DNA of 64,000 nt. Source: a virus. Of the stretch, positions 23,729 through 32,556 are shown one piece after another. Position 1 is the stretch's first letter, and each line of letters starts with the position of its first letter. Made by a program: the position numbers and the translations under genes. The stretch is taken from positions 32,682 through 96,681 of IMG/VR virus record IMGVR_UViG_3300042691_040495; one strand, 5' to 3'. Under the pieces are notes generated by a model. It had not been told where the DNA came from, ran no database searches, and saw only the letters and a program-made list of their open reading frames with translations.

Positions 23729-25593
23729 CAAAAACATATTCTGTGCTTCATGCTCACTCCCACTATAGTCTTTTGGATGGGATTAGTAAGCCTTATCAAA
23801 TAGCCGATAGGTGCTATAATACCGGTATTAAGACCTGTGCTATCACTGATCACGGGACAATATCAGGATGCGTACAATTTTATCAAGCCTTAAAAGCCAA
23901 AAAAATAAAACCCATACTGGGTTGCGAATTATATATCTCTAATAGAGACTCACATATTAAAGAAAAAGACAACAATAATCTGAGTCACTTTCTGGTTCTT
24001 GCTAAAAATTTAGCTGGTTGGAAAACATTGGTTAAAATTATATCAGAAACAAACAGAGTTGAAAATTTCTATCATAAGCCAAGAATTAGTTTCGACAGAC
24101 TTGCACCAATGTTAGATGGTAATATCATCGGATTTTGCGGCCATCTTGGTTCTACACTTTCTGATATAGTAGAAGAAAATAGTTCAGACTATATTAGCAA
24201 ATCTTTGTCATTCATTTCGCACATGAAAGAAATCTTTGGCGAAAACAATTTCTTTCTAGAAGCTCAGTTGATGGATCAAGAATTTAATCCCAAACAAAAA
24301 GACATGACCGATATTATGAGATCTTTGGGAATAAAAAGTCAAACAAAAGTTATAGCAACTCCAGATGCTCATTATTGTGAAAAGAAAGATGCGATTGATC
24401 AAAGAATTCTATTGTGCAACAATTTAAAAACAACGCTTATTGACATAAATAAAAAACTGCTATCCAATGAGGACGTGCCAATGAGTTGTTTTTTCAAATC
24501 AGACAATTTTCATATACCAGATCCAGAAGAGATGATATCTTGGCACACAGCAGAAGAAATAGAAAATACACAATATATTGACTCATTATGTGAAGAATAT
24601 TCTATATTAAGCAAACCGCTACTTCCTGCTTTTAAATGTCCTAATGGCGACAATCCAGACGAATATTTAAGACAACTATGCAGAAATGGTTGGAGACAAA
24701 AGGTTATAAATCATATTCCAGAATCAGAGCATGAAAAATATGCTGACAGAATTAAATTTGAGTTGAGCATTTTACAGGGTGCTGGTTTATCCAGTTACTT
24801 TTTAATAGTTCAAGATATAGTAAACTATGTAAAGGAGAGCGGATGGCTTCCTGGTCCCGGCAGAGGAAGTGCTGCTGGATGCTTAGTATCGTACCTTATC
24901 GGAATAACAGATATTAATCCAATAAAATATAATTTGCTATTTGAAAGATTCTATAATGAAGGTAGAAATACAGCAGATCATATATCTATGCCAGATATCG
25001 ATGTTGACGTTCCTATTAACAAAAGAGAAAATATTATCGAATACATAAAAAATAAATATGGTTCTGATAAAGTATCTCAGATGATAACATTTAATACAAT
25101 GAAAGGTCGAGGAGCATTAAAAGAAGTACTAAGAGTTTATGACAATATTAGTTTTGAAGAAATGAATAGAATAACTAAATTTATACCAGATGAAGCAAAA
25201 ATTGCAGACGAACTTCAAGAGATGAAAGAAGATACAGGTGAGGCATCTATTATTAGATGGGCTTTAGAAAACAATGTTGACAAACTCAAAGAATGGTGCT
25301 ATATTAGTGAGGATGGCTCCCTGTCCGGTCCTCTTGCTAAGAGATTTGAGCAGGCAATCAGGCTTGAGGGAACTAAATCTAATCAATCAAAACATGCGGC
25401 TGGTGTAGTTATTAGTAGTGAAAATCTAAGTTCTGTATGTCCTATGGTATATGATTCAAAAAACAAACAATCAATAGCAGGGATGGAAATGCAAGACTTA
25501 GAAGGTTTGGGGTTAATCAAATTTGATATTCTTGGTGTTGCTATGCTTGATAAAATAATGACTATATCAGACATTCTATCTAAAGGAGAATAA
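23725..25593 (+). CDS. dnaE: DNA polymerase III alpha subunit, N-terminal part (PHP plus palm)
   Basis: A protein of 622 residues. The PHP domain begins LHAHSHYSLLDG with AITDHGTISG, and its metal-site His and Asp look intact. The palm has GPGRGSAAGCLVSYLIG (about residues 377-392), MPDIDVDVP (about 423-431, two catalytic Asp) and GLIKFDILG (about 595-603, third catalytic Asp). The product stops 20 residues later, in front of the fingers domain. The missing rest is encoded at 26472-28097. No intein-like sequence is visible at the C-terminus, so the two polypeptides probably assemble without splicing. This is the replicative polymerase of the phage. Confidence 0.85.
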   Translation: MTKTYSVLHAHSHYSLLDGISKPYQIADRCYNTGIKTCAITDHGTISGCVQFYQALKAKKIKPILGCELYISNRDSHIKEKDNNNLSHFLVLAKNLAGWKTLVKIISETNRVENFYHKPRISFDRLAPMLDGNIIGFCGHLGSTLSDIVEENSSDYISKSLSFISHMKEIFGENNFFLEAQLMDQEFNPKQKDMTDIMRSLGIKSQTKVIATPDAHYCEKKDAIDQRILLCNNLKTTLIDINKKLLSNEDVPMSCFFKSDNFHIPDPEEMISWHTAEEIENTQYIDSLCEEYSILSKPLLPAFKCPNGDNPDEYLRQLCRNGWRQKVINHIPESEHEKYADRIKFELSILQGAGLSSYFLIVQDIVNYVKESGWLPGPGRGSAAGCLVSYLIGITDINPIKYNLLFERFYNEGRNTADHISMPDIDVDVPINKRENIIEYIKNKYGSDKVSQMITFNTMKGRGALKEVLRVYDNISFEEMNRITKFIPDEAKIADELQEMKEDTGEASIIRWALENNVDKLKEWCYISEDGSLSGPLAKRFEQAIRLEGTKSNQSKHAAGVVISSENLSSVCPMVYDSKNKQSIAGMEMQDLEGLGLIKFDILGVAMLDKIMTISDILSKGE

Positions 25594-25594
25594 A

Positions 25595-25774
25595 ATGAAA
25601 AAACAGTTTCATGAATTGGCTGTTGGTCAAAAGTTTACAGTTAATGGCGTAGAATATATTAAAACAGACGAGGTTAGAATTAGTTGTTGCAAAAGTATCA
25701 ATTGCTATGCTTCAGCCGATGCTAATCAAAAAGGACATTTTCCAGGAAATACAGAAGTAACAGTAGATGGCTAA
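25595..25774 (+). CDS. Small conserved-looking protein between the polymerase halves
   Basis: A 59-codon frame starting 1 nt after the polymerase stop, with AAAGGAG upstream, and overlapping the exonuclease start by 8 nt. The product starts MKKQFHELAVGQKFTVNGVE and contains RISCCKSIN. The F-x-E/D-L-x-VG-x-x-F-x-x-x-G pattern is that of small beta-barrel phage proteins of unknown function. Its coupling on both sides makes it a real gene and suggests a link to the polymerase complex. Confidence 0.6.
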   Translation: MKKQFHELAVGQKFTVNGVEYIKTDEVRISCCKSINCYASADANQKGHFPGNTEVTVDG

Positions 25775-26465
25775 TATACAAAAAATTTGCGTTTTTGATT
25801 TAGAAACGGACGGAGCAAACCCTGACCTCTGCAGTCCAGTTCAGATTGCAGCGGTCATGGTTGATCCGATGAAGTTAGAAATCATAGAAGATTCAGAGTT
25901 TAATATAACGGTTAAACCTCTTATATTAGAAGAAAAGCCCGACTATTCATACGCCGACTCTGACGTACTAGACTTTCATGCTAAAGTTAGAGGAAGTACA
26001 AAAGATAAAATATTAGAGTCTTGGAAAGAATACCAAAAACAAGAACATGGTTGGAATATGTTTATCTCATACCTAGAGATGTATCATATTCGATCAAATA
26101 GTAAAAAATCTTGTTTTAGTGCTCCAATAGCAGCAGGATATAACATTAATAGATTTGATCTCAGAATAATAGAACGTCTAAGTCAAAAGTATAACAATCT
26201 GAACAAAGAAGGACGCTCTTCATTATTTTATCCAAGAGATGTAATCGATATTATGAATCTTGTATTCTACTGGTTCGAAGGCAATAATGAACTGAAAAAT
26301 TATACATTAGATAATCTAAGAGACTATCTTGGTATAGATAAAGAGGGGTCTCACGATGCTCTTAAGGATGTTAAGGATACAGCTAATATATTAATTAGAT
26401 TTCTTAAACTACATAGAAATCTATCAAATAAAATTAAATTTAAATCATCATTTATTGGAACATAA
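25767..26465 (+). CDS. DnaQ-like DEDDh 3'-5' exonuclease
   Basis: A protein of 232 residues. The DEDDh motifs are visible: Exo I VFDLETDG (residues about 8-15), Exo II in AAGYNINRFDLRI (about 127), Exo III in SHDALKDVKDT (about 196-206). It is the expected proofreading partner of Pol III alpha, like the epsilon subunit, and it is encoded between the two halves of that polymerase. The length is normal for epsilon-type exonucleases. A link to proofreading rather than another exonuclease role is inferred from context. Confidence 0.8.
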   Translation: MANIQKICVFDLETDGANPDLCSPVQIAAVMVDPMKLEIIEDSEFNITVKPLILEEKPDYSYADSDVLDFHAKVRGSTKDKILESWKEYQKQEHGWNMFISYLEMYHIRSNSKKSCFSAPIAAGYNINRFDLRIIERLSQKYNNLNKEGRSSLFYPRDVIDIMNLVFYWFEGNNELKNYTLDNLRDYLGIDKEGSHDALKDVKDTANILIRFLKLHRNLSNKIKFKSSFIGT

Positions 26466-26471
26466 TTTATA

Positions 26472-28097
26472 ATGGGTCAGGTTTTTACATTTGAGTGTGG
26501 TTGCAAATTCCCTGTCATAGATAATAATGAAAAATTTCCTAAAATAGATTTTTCACCTAAGCTTTCTAACATTAGTCTAACTTGTCAAAAAACTTGGGAT
26601 TTAATATCTCTTGGAAATACCAAAGGGTGTTTTCAGCTTGAGTCCAGACTTGGACAAACAATGGCCAGGAAATTGAAGCCTCAAAATATAGAACAACTAT
26701 CTGGTCTTATTAGCATTCTTAGACCAGGATGCTTAGAGGCTATGAGAGATGGTAAAAGCGTATCTAATCATTATATTGATAAAAAAAATGGATTAGCGTC
26801 CATAGATTATTTCCATCCTGCTCTTGAGCCAATCTTAAAAGATACATATTCTGAGATGATATATCAAGAACAAGCCATGTCAATAGCCAAAGAATTAGCT
26901 GGGTTTAATCTGAAAGAGGCAGATGATCTTAGAAAAGCTATCGGCAAAAAACAAGCTGATAAGATGGCTAAGGTCAAAGAAAAATTTATTAATGGTTCAA
27001 AAAACAAAGGACTAATAAACGAACAAGAAGCTGAACAAATATTCGAATGGATTGAGAAAAGTCAAAGATATTTGTTTAATGCGAGTCATTCCATCAGCTA
27101 TGCCATGAATGCATATTTATCAGCATATGCTAAAGCTCATTTTCCACGAGTATTTTTTGCATCTTATTTAAGGTTTGCCAAAGACAAAATTGATCCTCAA
27201 CAGGAAATAAAAGAACTTGTGAGAAATGCTATTGAAATGGATATAGATATCAGAATACCTGATTTTAGAAATCTTAATGAGCTATTTATACTGAAAGATA
27301 AACAAATATTTTTTGGATTAACAGATATTAAAGGTGTTGGACAATCGGTTTATAATAAGATAATAAATCTGACAAAAGATCAAGACGTACAATCTATGTC
27401 ATGGCCACAAATACTATCAATTGTATTACTTAATATTAATTCGATAGCAAGCAAAGCATTAATTAGTTCTGGTGCATTTGATTATTTTAAGAAAAACAGA
27501 TCAGAATTATTATTTGAATATGAGATATGTAGTGGATTAACAAAAAAAGAATTGACATCTTTTAACGACTATGTTTCATTAAAGAGCGATGCTGGTGTTC
27601 TGGAAATTATGAGACATATTTATGATAATACTAAATTAATAAAAGGAAGAAAAGAAATAATAAATAATTGCATACAGTCATTGATGCGTCCGCCGTATTC
27701 TTTGGTCGATAAAATTGAATGGTTGTCCGATTCAGAAAATAGTCTACTAGGAGTAGGAATTACGTGCTCGAAATTAGATGTTTATGATGTTAGTTCAGCA
27801 AACTGTAATTGTAAAACTTTCAAGACTTCCTTGCTGAAAGAAAACATTATTCTAGTAGGAGAAATATCTAATATAAATGTGACAAAAACAAAAAATGGTA
27901 AAAACCCAGGATTAGAAATGGCTTTTGTGACTATAGAAGATCAATATGGAACTCTGGATACTGTTGTATTTTTTCCAGAAATATTTTCACAATATAGATC
28001 ATATTTATTTATAGGCAGCATACTGGTATTTGCTGGTAATCGCAGCAAAGCAAAGGATGGTCTAATTGTGGAAAAGTGTTTTAATCCTGTTTCTTGA
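26472..28097 (+). CDS. dnaE: DNA polymerase III alpha subunit, C-terminal part (fingers, HhH, OB)
   Basis: A protein of 541 residues that continues the alpha subunit of 23725-25593. After a new N-terminal leader with ECGCKFPV and a later LTCQKTW (possible zinc knuckle), it matches the fingers (GCFQLESRLGQTMARKL, SGLISILRPGCLEAMRDG, YQEQAMSIAKELAGFNLKEAD, ASHSISYAMNAYLSAYAK). A helix-hairpin-helix region (GVGQSVYNKI) and a C-terminal OB fold (GEISNIN, VTIEDQYGTLDTVVFF) follow. It lacks PHP and palm, so it cannot act alone. The Shine-Dalgarno is weak, so expression may depend on upstream translation. Confidence 0.8.
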   Translation: MGQVFTFECGCKFPVIDNNEKFPKIDFSPKLSNISLTCQKTWDLISLGNTKGCFQLESRLGQTMARKLKPQNIEQLSGLISILRPGCLEAMRDGKSVSNHYIDKKNGLASIDYFHPALEPILKDTYSEMIYQEQAMSIAKELAGFNLKEADDLRKAIGKKQADKMAKVKEKFINGSKNKGLINEQEAEQIFEWIEKSQRYLFNASHSISYAMNAYLSAYAKAHFPRVFFASYLRFAKDKIDPQQEIKELVRNAIEMDIDIRIPDFRNLNELFILKDKQIFFGLTDIKGVGQSVYNKIINLTKDQDVQSMSWPQILSIVLLNINSIASKALISSGAFDYFKKNRSELLFEYEICSGLTKKELTSFNDYVSLKSDAGVLEIMRHIYDNTKLIKGRKEIINNCIQSLMRPPYSLVDKIEWLSDSENSLLGVGITCSKLDVYDVSSANCNCKTFKTSLLKENIILVGEISNINVTKTKNGKNPGLEMAFVTIEDQYGTLDTVVFFPEIFSQYRSYLFIGSILVFAGNRSKAKDGLIVEKCFNPVS

Positions 28098-28121
28098 CAC
28101 GGTGGTGGCCCAGTTTATAAT
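28094..28121 (+). promoter_or_regulatory. Consensus sigma70-type promoter for ssb
   Basis: TTGACA (28094-28099), a 16-bp spacer and TATAAT (28116-28121) give both hexamers at full consensus. The -35 overlaps the stop of the polymerase fragment. The predicted start is about 35 nt before the ssb ATG. It would be read by host housekeeping RNA polymerase, so ssb is probably expressed early and strongly. Confidence 0.85.
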
Positions 28122-28162
28122 ATGGTAGTTGCGAGTTTTCTTTTTTACATAGGAGTTGATTT

Positions 28163-28534
28163 ATGAATATTACATTGCTAAAGGGTAATCTTGCTAGAGA
28201 TCCAGAATTACGAAATGTTAATACTGGCGGAAAGCAAACAGCAGTAGTAAATTTTACTGTTGCAGTATCACGCGAGTATACGAAGGCTAGCGGAGATAAG
28301 GATAAGATTACTTCCTTTATTAATTGCGAAGCTTGGGATAGCGGAGCCGAAATGATCGCTGAGTCATTCAAGAAGGGCGATCTTGTGATGGTAGAAGGAT
28401 CACTAAGAAATGATAGCTGGGAAAAGGATGGAGTTAAGCATAGTAGTCTTAAGGTAAGAGTTAATAACTTTTCTAAGATCACAAGACTATCTAAGAATTC
28501 CAAGCAGGATGCCCAGGAACCAGTAGCGTTCTGA
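28163..28534 (+). CDS. ssb: Single-stranded DNA-binding protein
   Basis: A protein of 123 residues, a bacterial-type OB-fold SSB: MNITLLKGNLARDPELRN, VVNFTVAVSREY, FINCEAWDSGAEMI, KKGDLVMVEGSLRNDSW and the LKVRVNNF strand. The C-terminus ends PVAF and lacks the usual acidic DDDIPF tip, so its partner contacts probably differ. AGGAG lies 7 nt before the ATG. It has its own promoter and terminator, making it a monocistronic unit between the replication and glycosyltransferase blocks. Confidence 0.9.
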   Translation: MNITLLKGNLARDPELRNVNTGGKQTAVVNFTVAVSREYTKASGDKDKITSFINCEAWDSGAEMIAESFKKGDLVMVEGSLRNDSWEKDGVKHSSLKVRVNNFSKITRLSKNSKQDAQEPVAF

Positions 28535-28560
28535 TAAATATAGGATAACCCTTTTAAAGA

Positions 28561-28596
28561 TATGGGGGTGCTAATAACACCCCTATATTTTTATCT
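28561..28596 (+). terminator. Rho-independent terminator after ssb
   Basis: GGGGTG (28565-28570) pairs with CACCCC (28578-28583) around a 7-nt loop and is followed by TATATTTTTAT. It lies between the ssb stop and the glycosyltransferase start at 28604. The upstream ATG at 28562, inside the hairpin, is therefore unlikely to be the true start of the next gene. Confidence 0.75.
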
Positions 28597-28603
28597 TCTT
28601 ATG

Positions 28604-30265
28604 ATGAAACAAAAACTTAAAATCTTGATGTGCTCCGAAGCCAGCTTTATCAATTCTGGTTTTGGAATTTATACTAAAGAACTTCTTAATAGATTATACG
28701 ATACAAATAAATACGATATAGCAGAATTTGCTTCGTATGGTTTTGTTAATGATCCTAGAGATGTTTCCATTAGATGGAAGTATTATGCCAATGCCGTTAA
28801 AGATACAGATCCAAGACACAAAGAATACACATCACGAGGAGATAACCAGTTCGGAAGATGGCGTTTTGAAAAAGTTCTTTTAGACTTTAAACCAGACGTT
28901 GTGATAGATATCAGAGATTACTGGATGACCGCCTACCAGAGAATATCCCCTCTGCGTAAATTTTTTCATTGGATATTAATGCCAACTGTAGATTCGTCTC
29001 CACAACAAGAAGAATGGATTGATACATTTTTAGATGCTGATGCTATTTTCACATATTCTGATTGGGGTGCCGAAGTATTACAGAACCAAGCTTCTGGTAA
29101 AATCAACTATATAGATACAACATCTCCGGGTGTTGATTGCAATATTTTTAGACCCAAAGATAGAACCTCAATTAGGTCGGCTTTTGGAATAGACCAAGAT
29201 AGTTTTATTGTTGGATCGGTTATGAGAAACCAAAAAAGGAAATTAATACCCGAACTTTTTGCATCATTCAGAATTTTGTTAGATAGGCTAGAGGCAGATA
29301 ACAACAAAGAATTAGCAAATAAAATATTCTTATATCTACACACCAGTTATCCAGATATGGGTTGGGACATACCCGAAATACTTAGACAAAATAGATTAAC
29401 CAACAAAGTACTATTCACATATTTATGTAAAAACTGTGGAAGAGTTTCCTGTTCAAAATTTCAAGGACCAAGCAAAGTTTGTGAACGATGCTTATCTAAA
29501 TCTAATAATTTTCCATCTGTTACTGAGGGTGTCAGTTCAGAAGATTTAAGCAATATATATAATATATTTGACTTATATGTACAATATTCTATTTGCGAAG
29601 GATTCGGGATGCCACAAGTCGAAGCTGGAGCGTGTGGTGTTCCTATTGCCACTGTTAATTATAGTGCTATGTGTGATATCGTAGATAAACTGAATGCTTA
29701 TCCAATAAAAATTAAATCAGCATTTAAAGAGTTAGAAACAAAAGCCATCAGAGTATATCCAGATAATGAAGATTTAGCAGAATATATCCTGAATATAGCT
29801 TCTCAACCCAAACCGGTTCTTGATAAAAAGCGATTTGAAACCCATGAATTGACACACAAATATTATGATTGGAATAATACTTTTAAGAAATGGGAAAAAT
29901 ATTTAGATAGTTTGGATTCATCTGGATACAGATCAAATTGGAATACTGGAGACTATTTACAGCCATTAACTGGCAATACTGATAATATTACTAGTAATAA
30001 TTTTGATAATGTGCTGCATATGTTAAATAATAATATGAAAAATGCATCAATGATTGGTAGTCAAAAAATATTAGAATTACTAAATAGCGCTGATTATGGT
30101 TTTGTTCAAAATGGACCAACTAGTATTATGGGATATAGTTTTAATGATCTTAAAGAATACATCAGAACATCCATAGATAATAATAATCAAGCAAAACAAG
30201 CAAAAGATAACAATGTTAAATTTGATGAAGATTTTATCTTATATTCAAGACTGAAGAATAAATAA
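28604..30265 (+). CDS. GT4-type glycosyltransferase with zinc-ribbon insertion
   Basis: A protein of 553 residues from ATG 28604. The GT-B fold starts with ILMCSEASFINSGFGIYTKEL. The donor-binding half begins near VGSVMRNQKRKLIPELFASF and ends in ICEGFGMPQVEAGACGVP, the E-x7-E motif of GT4 enzymes. Between them lies an unusual insert, CKNCGRVSC and CERCLSKSN (about residues 275-300), a C-x2-C pair set that should bind zinc. The C-terminal 120 residues are Asn-rich and unassigned. It is the first gene of a coupled glycan cluster. The sugar and acceptor are unknown. Confidence 0.8.
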   Translation: MKQKLKILMCSEASFINSGFGIYTKELLNRLYDTNKYDIAEFASYGFVNDPRDVSIRWKYYANAVKDTDPRHKEYTSRGDNQFGRWRFEKVLLDFKPDVVIDIRDYWMTAYQRISPLRKFFHWILMPTVDSSPQQEEWIDTFLDADAIFTYSDWGAEVLQNQASGKINYIDTTSPGVDCNIFRPKDRTSIRSAFGIDQDSFIVGSVMRNQKRKLIPELFASFRILLDRLEADNNKELANKIFLYLHTSYPDMGWDIPEILRQNRLTNKVLFTYLCKNCGRVSCSKFQGPSKVCERCLSKSNNFPSVTEGVSSEDLSNIYNIFDLYVQYSICEGFGMPQVEAGACGVPIATVNYSAMCDIVDKLNAYPIKIKSAFKELETKAIRVYPDNEDLAEYILNIASQPKPVLDKKRFETHELTHKYYDWNNTFKKWEKYLDSLDSSGYRSNWNTGDYLQPLTGNTDNITSNNFDNVLHMLNNNMKNASMIGSQKILELLNSADYGFVQNGPTSIMGYSFNDLKEYIRTSIDNNNQAKQAKDNNVKFDEDFILYSRLKNK

Positions 30266-30269
30266 ACCA

Positions 30270-31268
30270 ATGAATATCTTATATATAGGGCCGTATAGAC
30301 AAAAGGGTGTGATCGGAATAACTTCTCTTTTCGTATTAGCCAATTTGTTGTCAAAGTCTAATACAAAAATTAGTGCAAGACCGATTTATCTGAATAATTG
30401 TGAACCAGTAGATATTGGTGATAGTTCCATTCTTGCTAGCGAAAAAAATAGATTTGACAATTATGATATGGTGATACAGAATGTCGATCCTAAAGAAGCA
30501 ATCAAAATTCATTCTGTTCCGAAAAATGTTATTATACCAATTTTAAATGAGAGAATATTGGATGAAAACACCATCAGTAAACTTTTGGATTTTGATTTGG
30601 TTTTAACAGATACAAAAAATGCTTATGCTAGAATTGCAAATACCAATCATAAATTATCAAATAAAACCAAAAATTATGATTATGACATCCCCATGTCTTC
30701 AATACCAAAGAATAAATTTAATATAGGTATTTTAGACAATACTAAAAAATTGTATTTTATTGGTAGTTATAAACATAATGTAACCAATATTAATTATCTA
30801 TGCAAGTCTTTCATCAGAAATACATTGAACAATGAATGTTCTTTGATACTGTTTTTATTTGATATAGACGCAAAAATTAAGAATGATATTGAAAGTATGA
30901 TATCTAAGATATATAATGAAAACGATATAAAACACACAATCAATAGAGTTATTGTTGCTCCTATAGACTCTACAATAGATAATATACTTGTTGCCCATCA
31001 AACGGGTGATATTTTCATAGACTTACAAGACGATAATACAAATACGTTAAATAACAAGTTGGCTACTATTCTTAACAAATCTATAGTTTCATTTACTGTA
31101 GATGATTATGAGTATAATTATGATAGAAATCATTGTATATACGAAACTGGCTGCTCTGGAGTGTCATATAAATCGATAGACACAAAAATCAAAAGAGCAA
31201 TATCAGATAAAACATATAGTGAAACTATAATACCATTTAAGAAACAACATATTAATAAAATTATATGA
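30270..31268 (+). CDS. Glycosyltransferase-like protein (GT-B fold)
   Basis: A protein of 332 residues. The start MNILYIGPYRQKGVIGITSL resembles the first strand and Gly loop of GT-B enzymes; KKLYFIGSYKHN and INRVIVAPIDSTIDNILVAHQTGDIFIDL lie where the donor domain begins. The E-x7-E motif is not clear. It could be a degenerate or divergent transferase, or a binding subunit. It starts 4 nt after the GT4 gene and overlaps the next by 4 nt (ATGA). Confidence 0.55.
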   Translation: MNILYIGPYRQKGVIGITSLFVLANLLSKSNTKISARPIYLNNCEPVDIGDSSILASEKNRFDNYDMVIQNVDPKEAIKIHSVPKNVIIPILNERILDENTISKLLDFDLVLTDTKNAYARIANTNHKLSNKTKNYDYDIPMSSIPKNKFNIGILDNTKKLYFIGSYKHNVTNINYLCKSFIRNTLNNECSLILFLFDIDAKIKNDIESMISKIYNENDIKHTINRVIVAPIDSTIDNILVAHQTGDIFIDLQDDNTNTLNNKLATILNKSIVSFTVDDYEYNYDRNHCIYETGCSGVSYKSIDTKIKRAISDKTYSETIIPFKKQHINKII

Positions 31269-32143
31269 ACAACATTACTAATTCTATTTTAAATATAGCA
31301 TATGGTACACTAAATAATAGAATCAATATTCTTTATTCTCCTAGTTCTAGATTATTTGATAATATTATAAATGATATTGATGAGATAAATTTATTTTTTG
31401 ATGGAGATGAAGTATCTGACTATTACTATGATTGTTATTTTTCAAATAACTTTTTATTACATACAAACCAAACAAAAAAATTATCAAATCAGTCCCACCT
31501 AAAAGATATTATAGGATTCCATTCTCCTCCACCATCAAATTTCAAAAAAGAAGATCTGGCGCTATTACAAAATAATACCCAAAATATACATAAGATTTTT
31601 TTTAGTGAACATGTTTTACAATCGTGGGGGTATCCTAGAGATAATAAAACAAAACTAATAAACTATGGTATTCCTATCACAGAACAATCGATTACCAGAC
31701 ATAAAAATGTTTTAATATTCAATTTAGAGAATAATCCTCAAATAGAATCTTTATATAATACAATATCTTCACATATACCAAATACAGATATTGTTAAGAC
31801 TATCAATCCTAATATACCTATCAATAGTGTTGGAGAGTTTCTGTCTCAATATAAAGTTTGTCTGGATTTTGGTAATATAGTTAATACTATTTTTGCAATG
31901 TCTTGCGGAGTAGAATGCATTTCGCCCATAACAAATGACCAAGACAATCCTCTTATGCATAGCGTTAGGGATTTTAACGATATATTAACTTTATTAACAA
32001 ATATTCTATCAAATAATACAGATAATCAAATAAGACAAGAAGGTTCCAAACTAATCTATTCAAAATATGATTACGATACTTTTAAAAATAATATGGTAGA
32101 ATATATAACCAATCTTAAAAAGAATGAGATATTTTTATTATGA
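31265..32143 (+). CDS. Glycosyltransferase-like protein, divergent
   Basis: A protein of 292 residues, AT-rich, with many Asn and Ile residues. DIIGFHSPPPSNFKKEDLALL and HKIFFSEHVLQSWGYP resemble the acceptor domain of GT-B proteins; KVCLDFGNIVNTIFAMSCGVECISP matches the place of the EAxAcGxP donor motif, but the Glu residues are missing. Catalytic activity is therefore doubtful. ATGA overlaps join it to both neighbours. Confidence 0.45.
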   Translation: MNNITNSILNIAYGTLNNRINILYSPSSRLFDNIINDIDEINLFFDGDEVSDYYYDCYFSNNFLLHTNQTKKLSNQSHLKDIIGFHSPPPSNFKKEDLALLQNNTQNIHKIFFSEHVLQSWGYPRDNKTKLINYGIPITEQSITRHKNVLIFNLENNPQIESLYNTISSHIPNTDIVKTINPNIPINSVGEFLSQYKVCLDFGNIVNTIFAMSCGVECISPITNDQDNPLMHSVRDFNDILTLLTNILSNNTDNQIRQEGSKLIYSKYDYDTFKNNMVEYITNLKKNEIFLL

Positions 32144-32556
32144 ACAGACACTATAATATAACATATAAAAACTATGTACCGAATAGTTCTAATAATCTAA
32201 ATATAGATTTATCTGAACTAGATAAAATAATTAATCACTCAGCAGACGGCATCTATTGTTCCTGTTTAAACTATGTAAAAGTTGAAGAAATAGATAATAT
32301 TTTTAACACACTAATTAATAAGGTTAAACCTGGTGGAACAATATTATTTAGTATATTAGATATGAAAACTTACGCAAATAACTTTTTGCACAATAAGATA
32401 AGCGGACAAGAATTTTTAAAAATTAATAGTAATGTACAATCAATATTATCTACAGAAGATATTTATACTAAAATAGATACAAATACCTTTAAAATCAAAC
32501 AAGTTCTACAAGAAGGTGGCACAATTGACTTGGCTATGGAAAGGATAAAGATATGA
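32140..32556 (+). CDS. Truncated methyltransferase-like protein
   Basis: A protein of 138 residues resembling the C-terminal half of a class I SAM-dependent methyltransferase: DGIYCSCLNYVKVEEID (motif IV region), VKPGGTILFSILD (post-motif Gly turn and strand), and a C-terminal strand. The N-terminal SAM-binding Gly-rich loop is absent, so it is probably not a working methyltransferase by itself. It may be a remnant or have another role. ATGA overlaps on both sides. Confidence 0.4.
   Translation: MNRHYNITYKNYVPNSSNNLNIDLSELDKIINHSADGIYCSCLNYVKVEEIDNIFNTLINKVKPGGTILFSILDMKTYANNFLHNKISGQEFLKINSNVQSILSTEDIYTKIDTNTFKIKQVLQEGGTIDLAMERIKI

Noticed and set aside
25500-26560. Split intein joining the polymerase halves
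   Set aside because: No Cys-start block, TxxH motif or HN-Cys/Ser end is seen at the junctions; the first part ends directly after native palm sequence.
28562-28603. Upstream ATG of the GT4 gene
   Set aside because: It lies within the ssb terminator hairpin and adds a non-homologous hydrophobic leader; ATG 28604 fits the conserved first strand.
32140-32556. Functional SAM methyltransferase
   Set aside because: The Gly-rich SAM-binding motif and half the fold are absent, so only a methyltransferase-like remnant is claimed.
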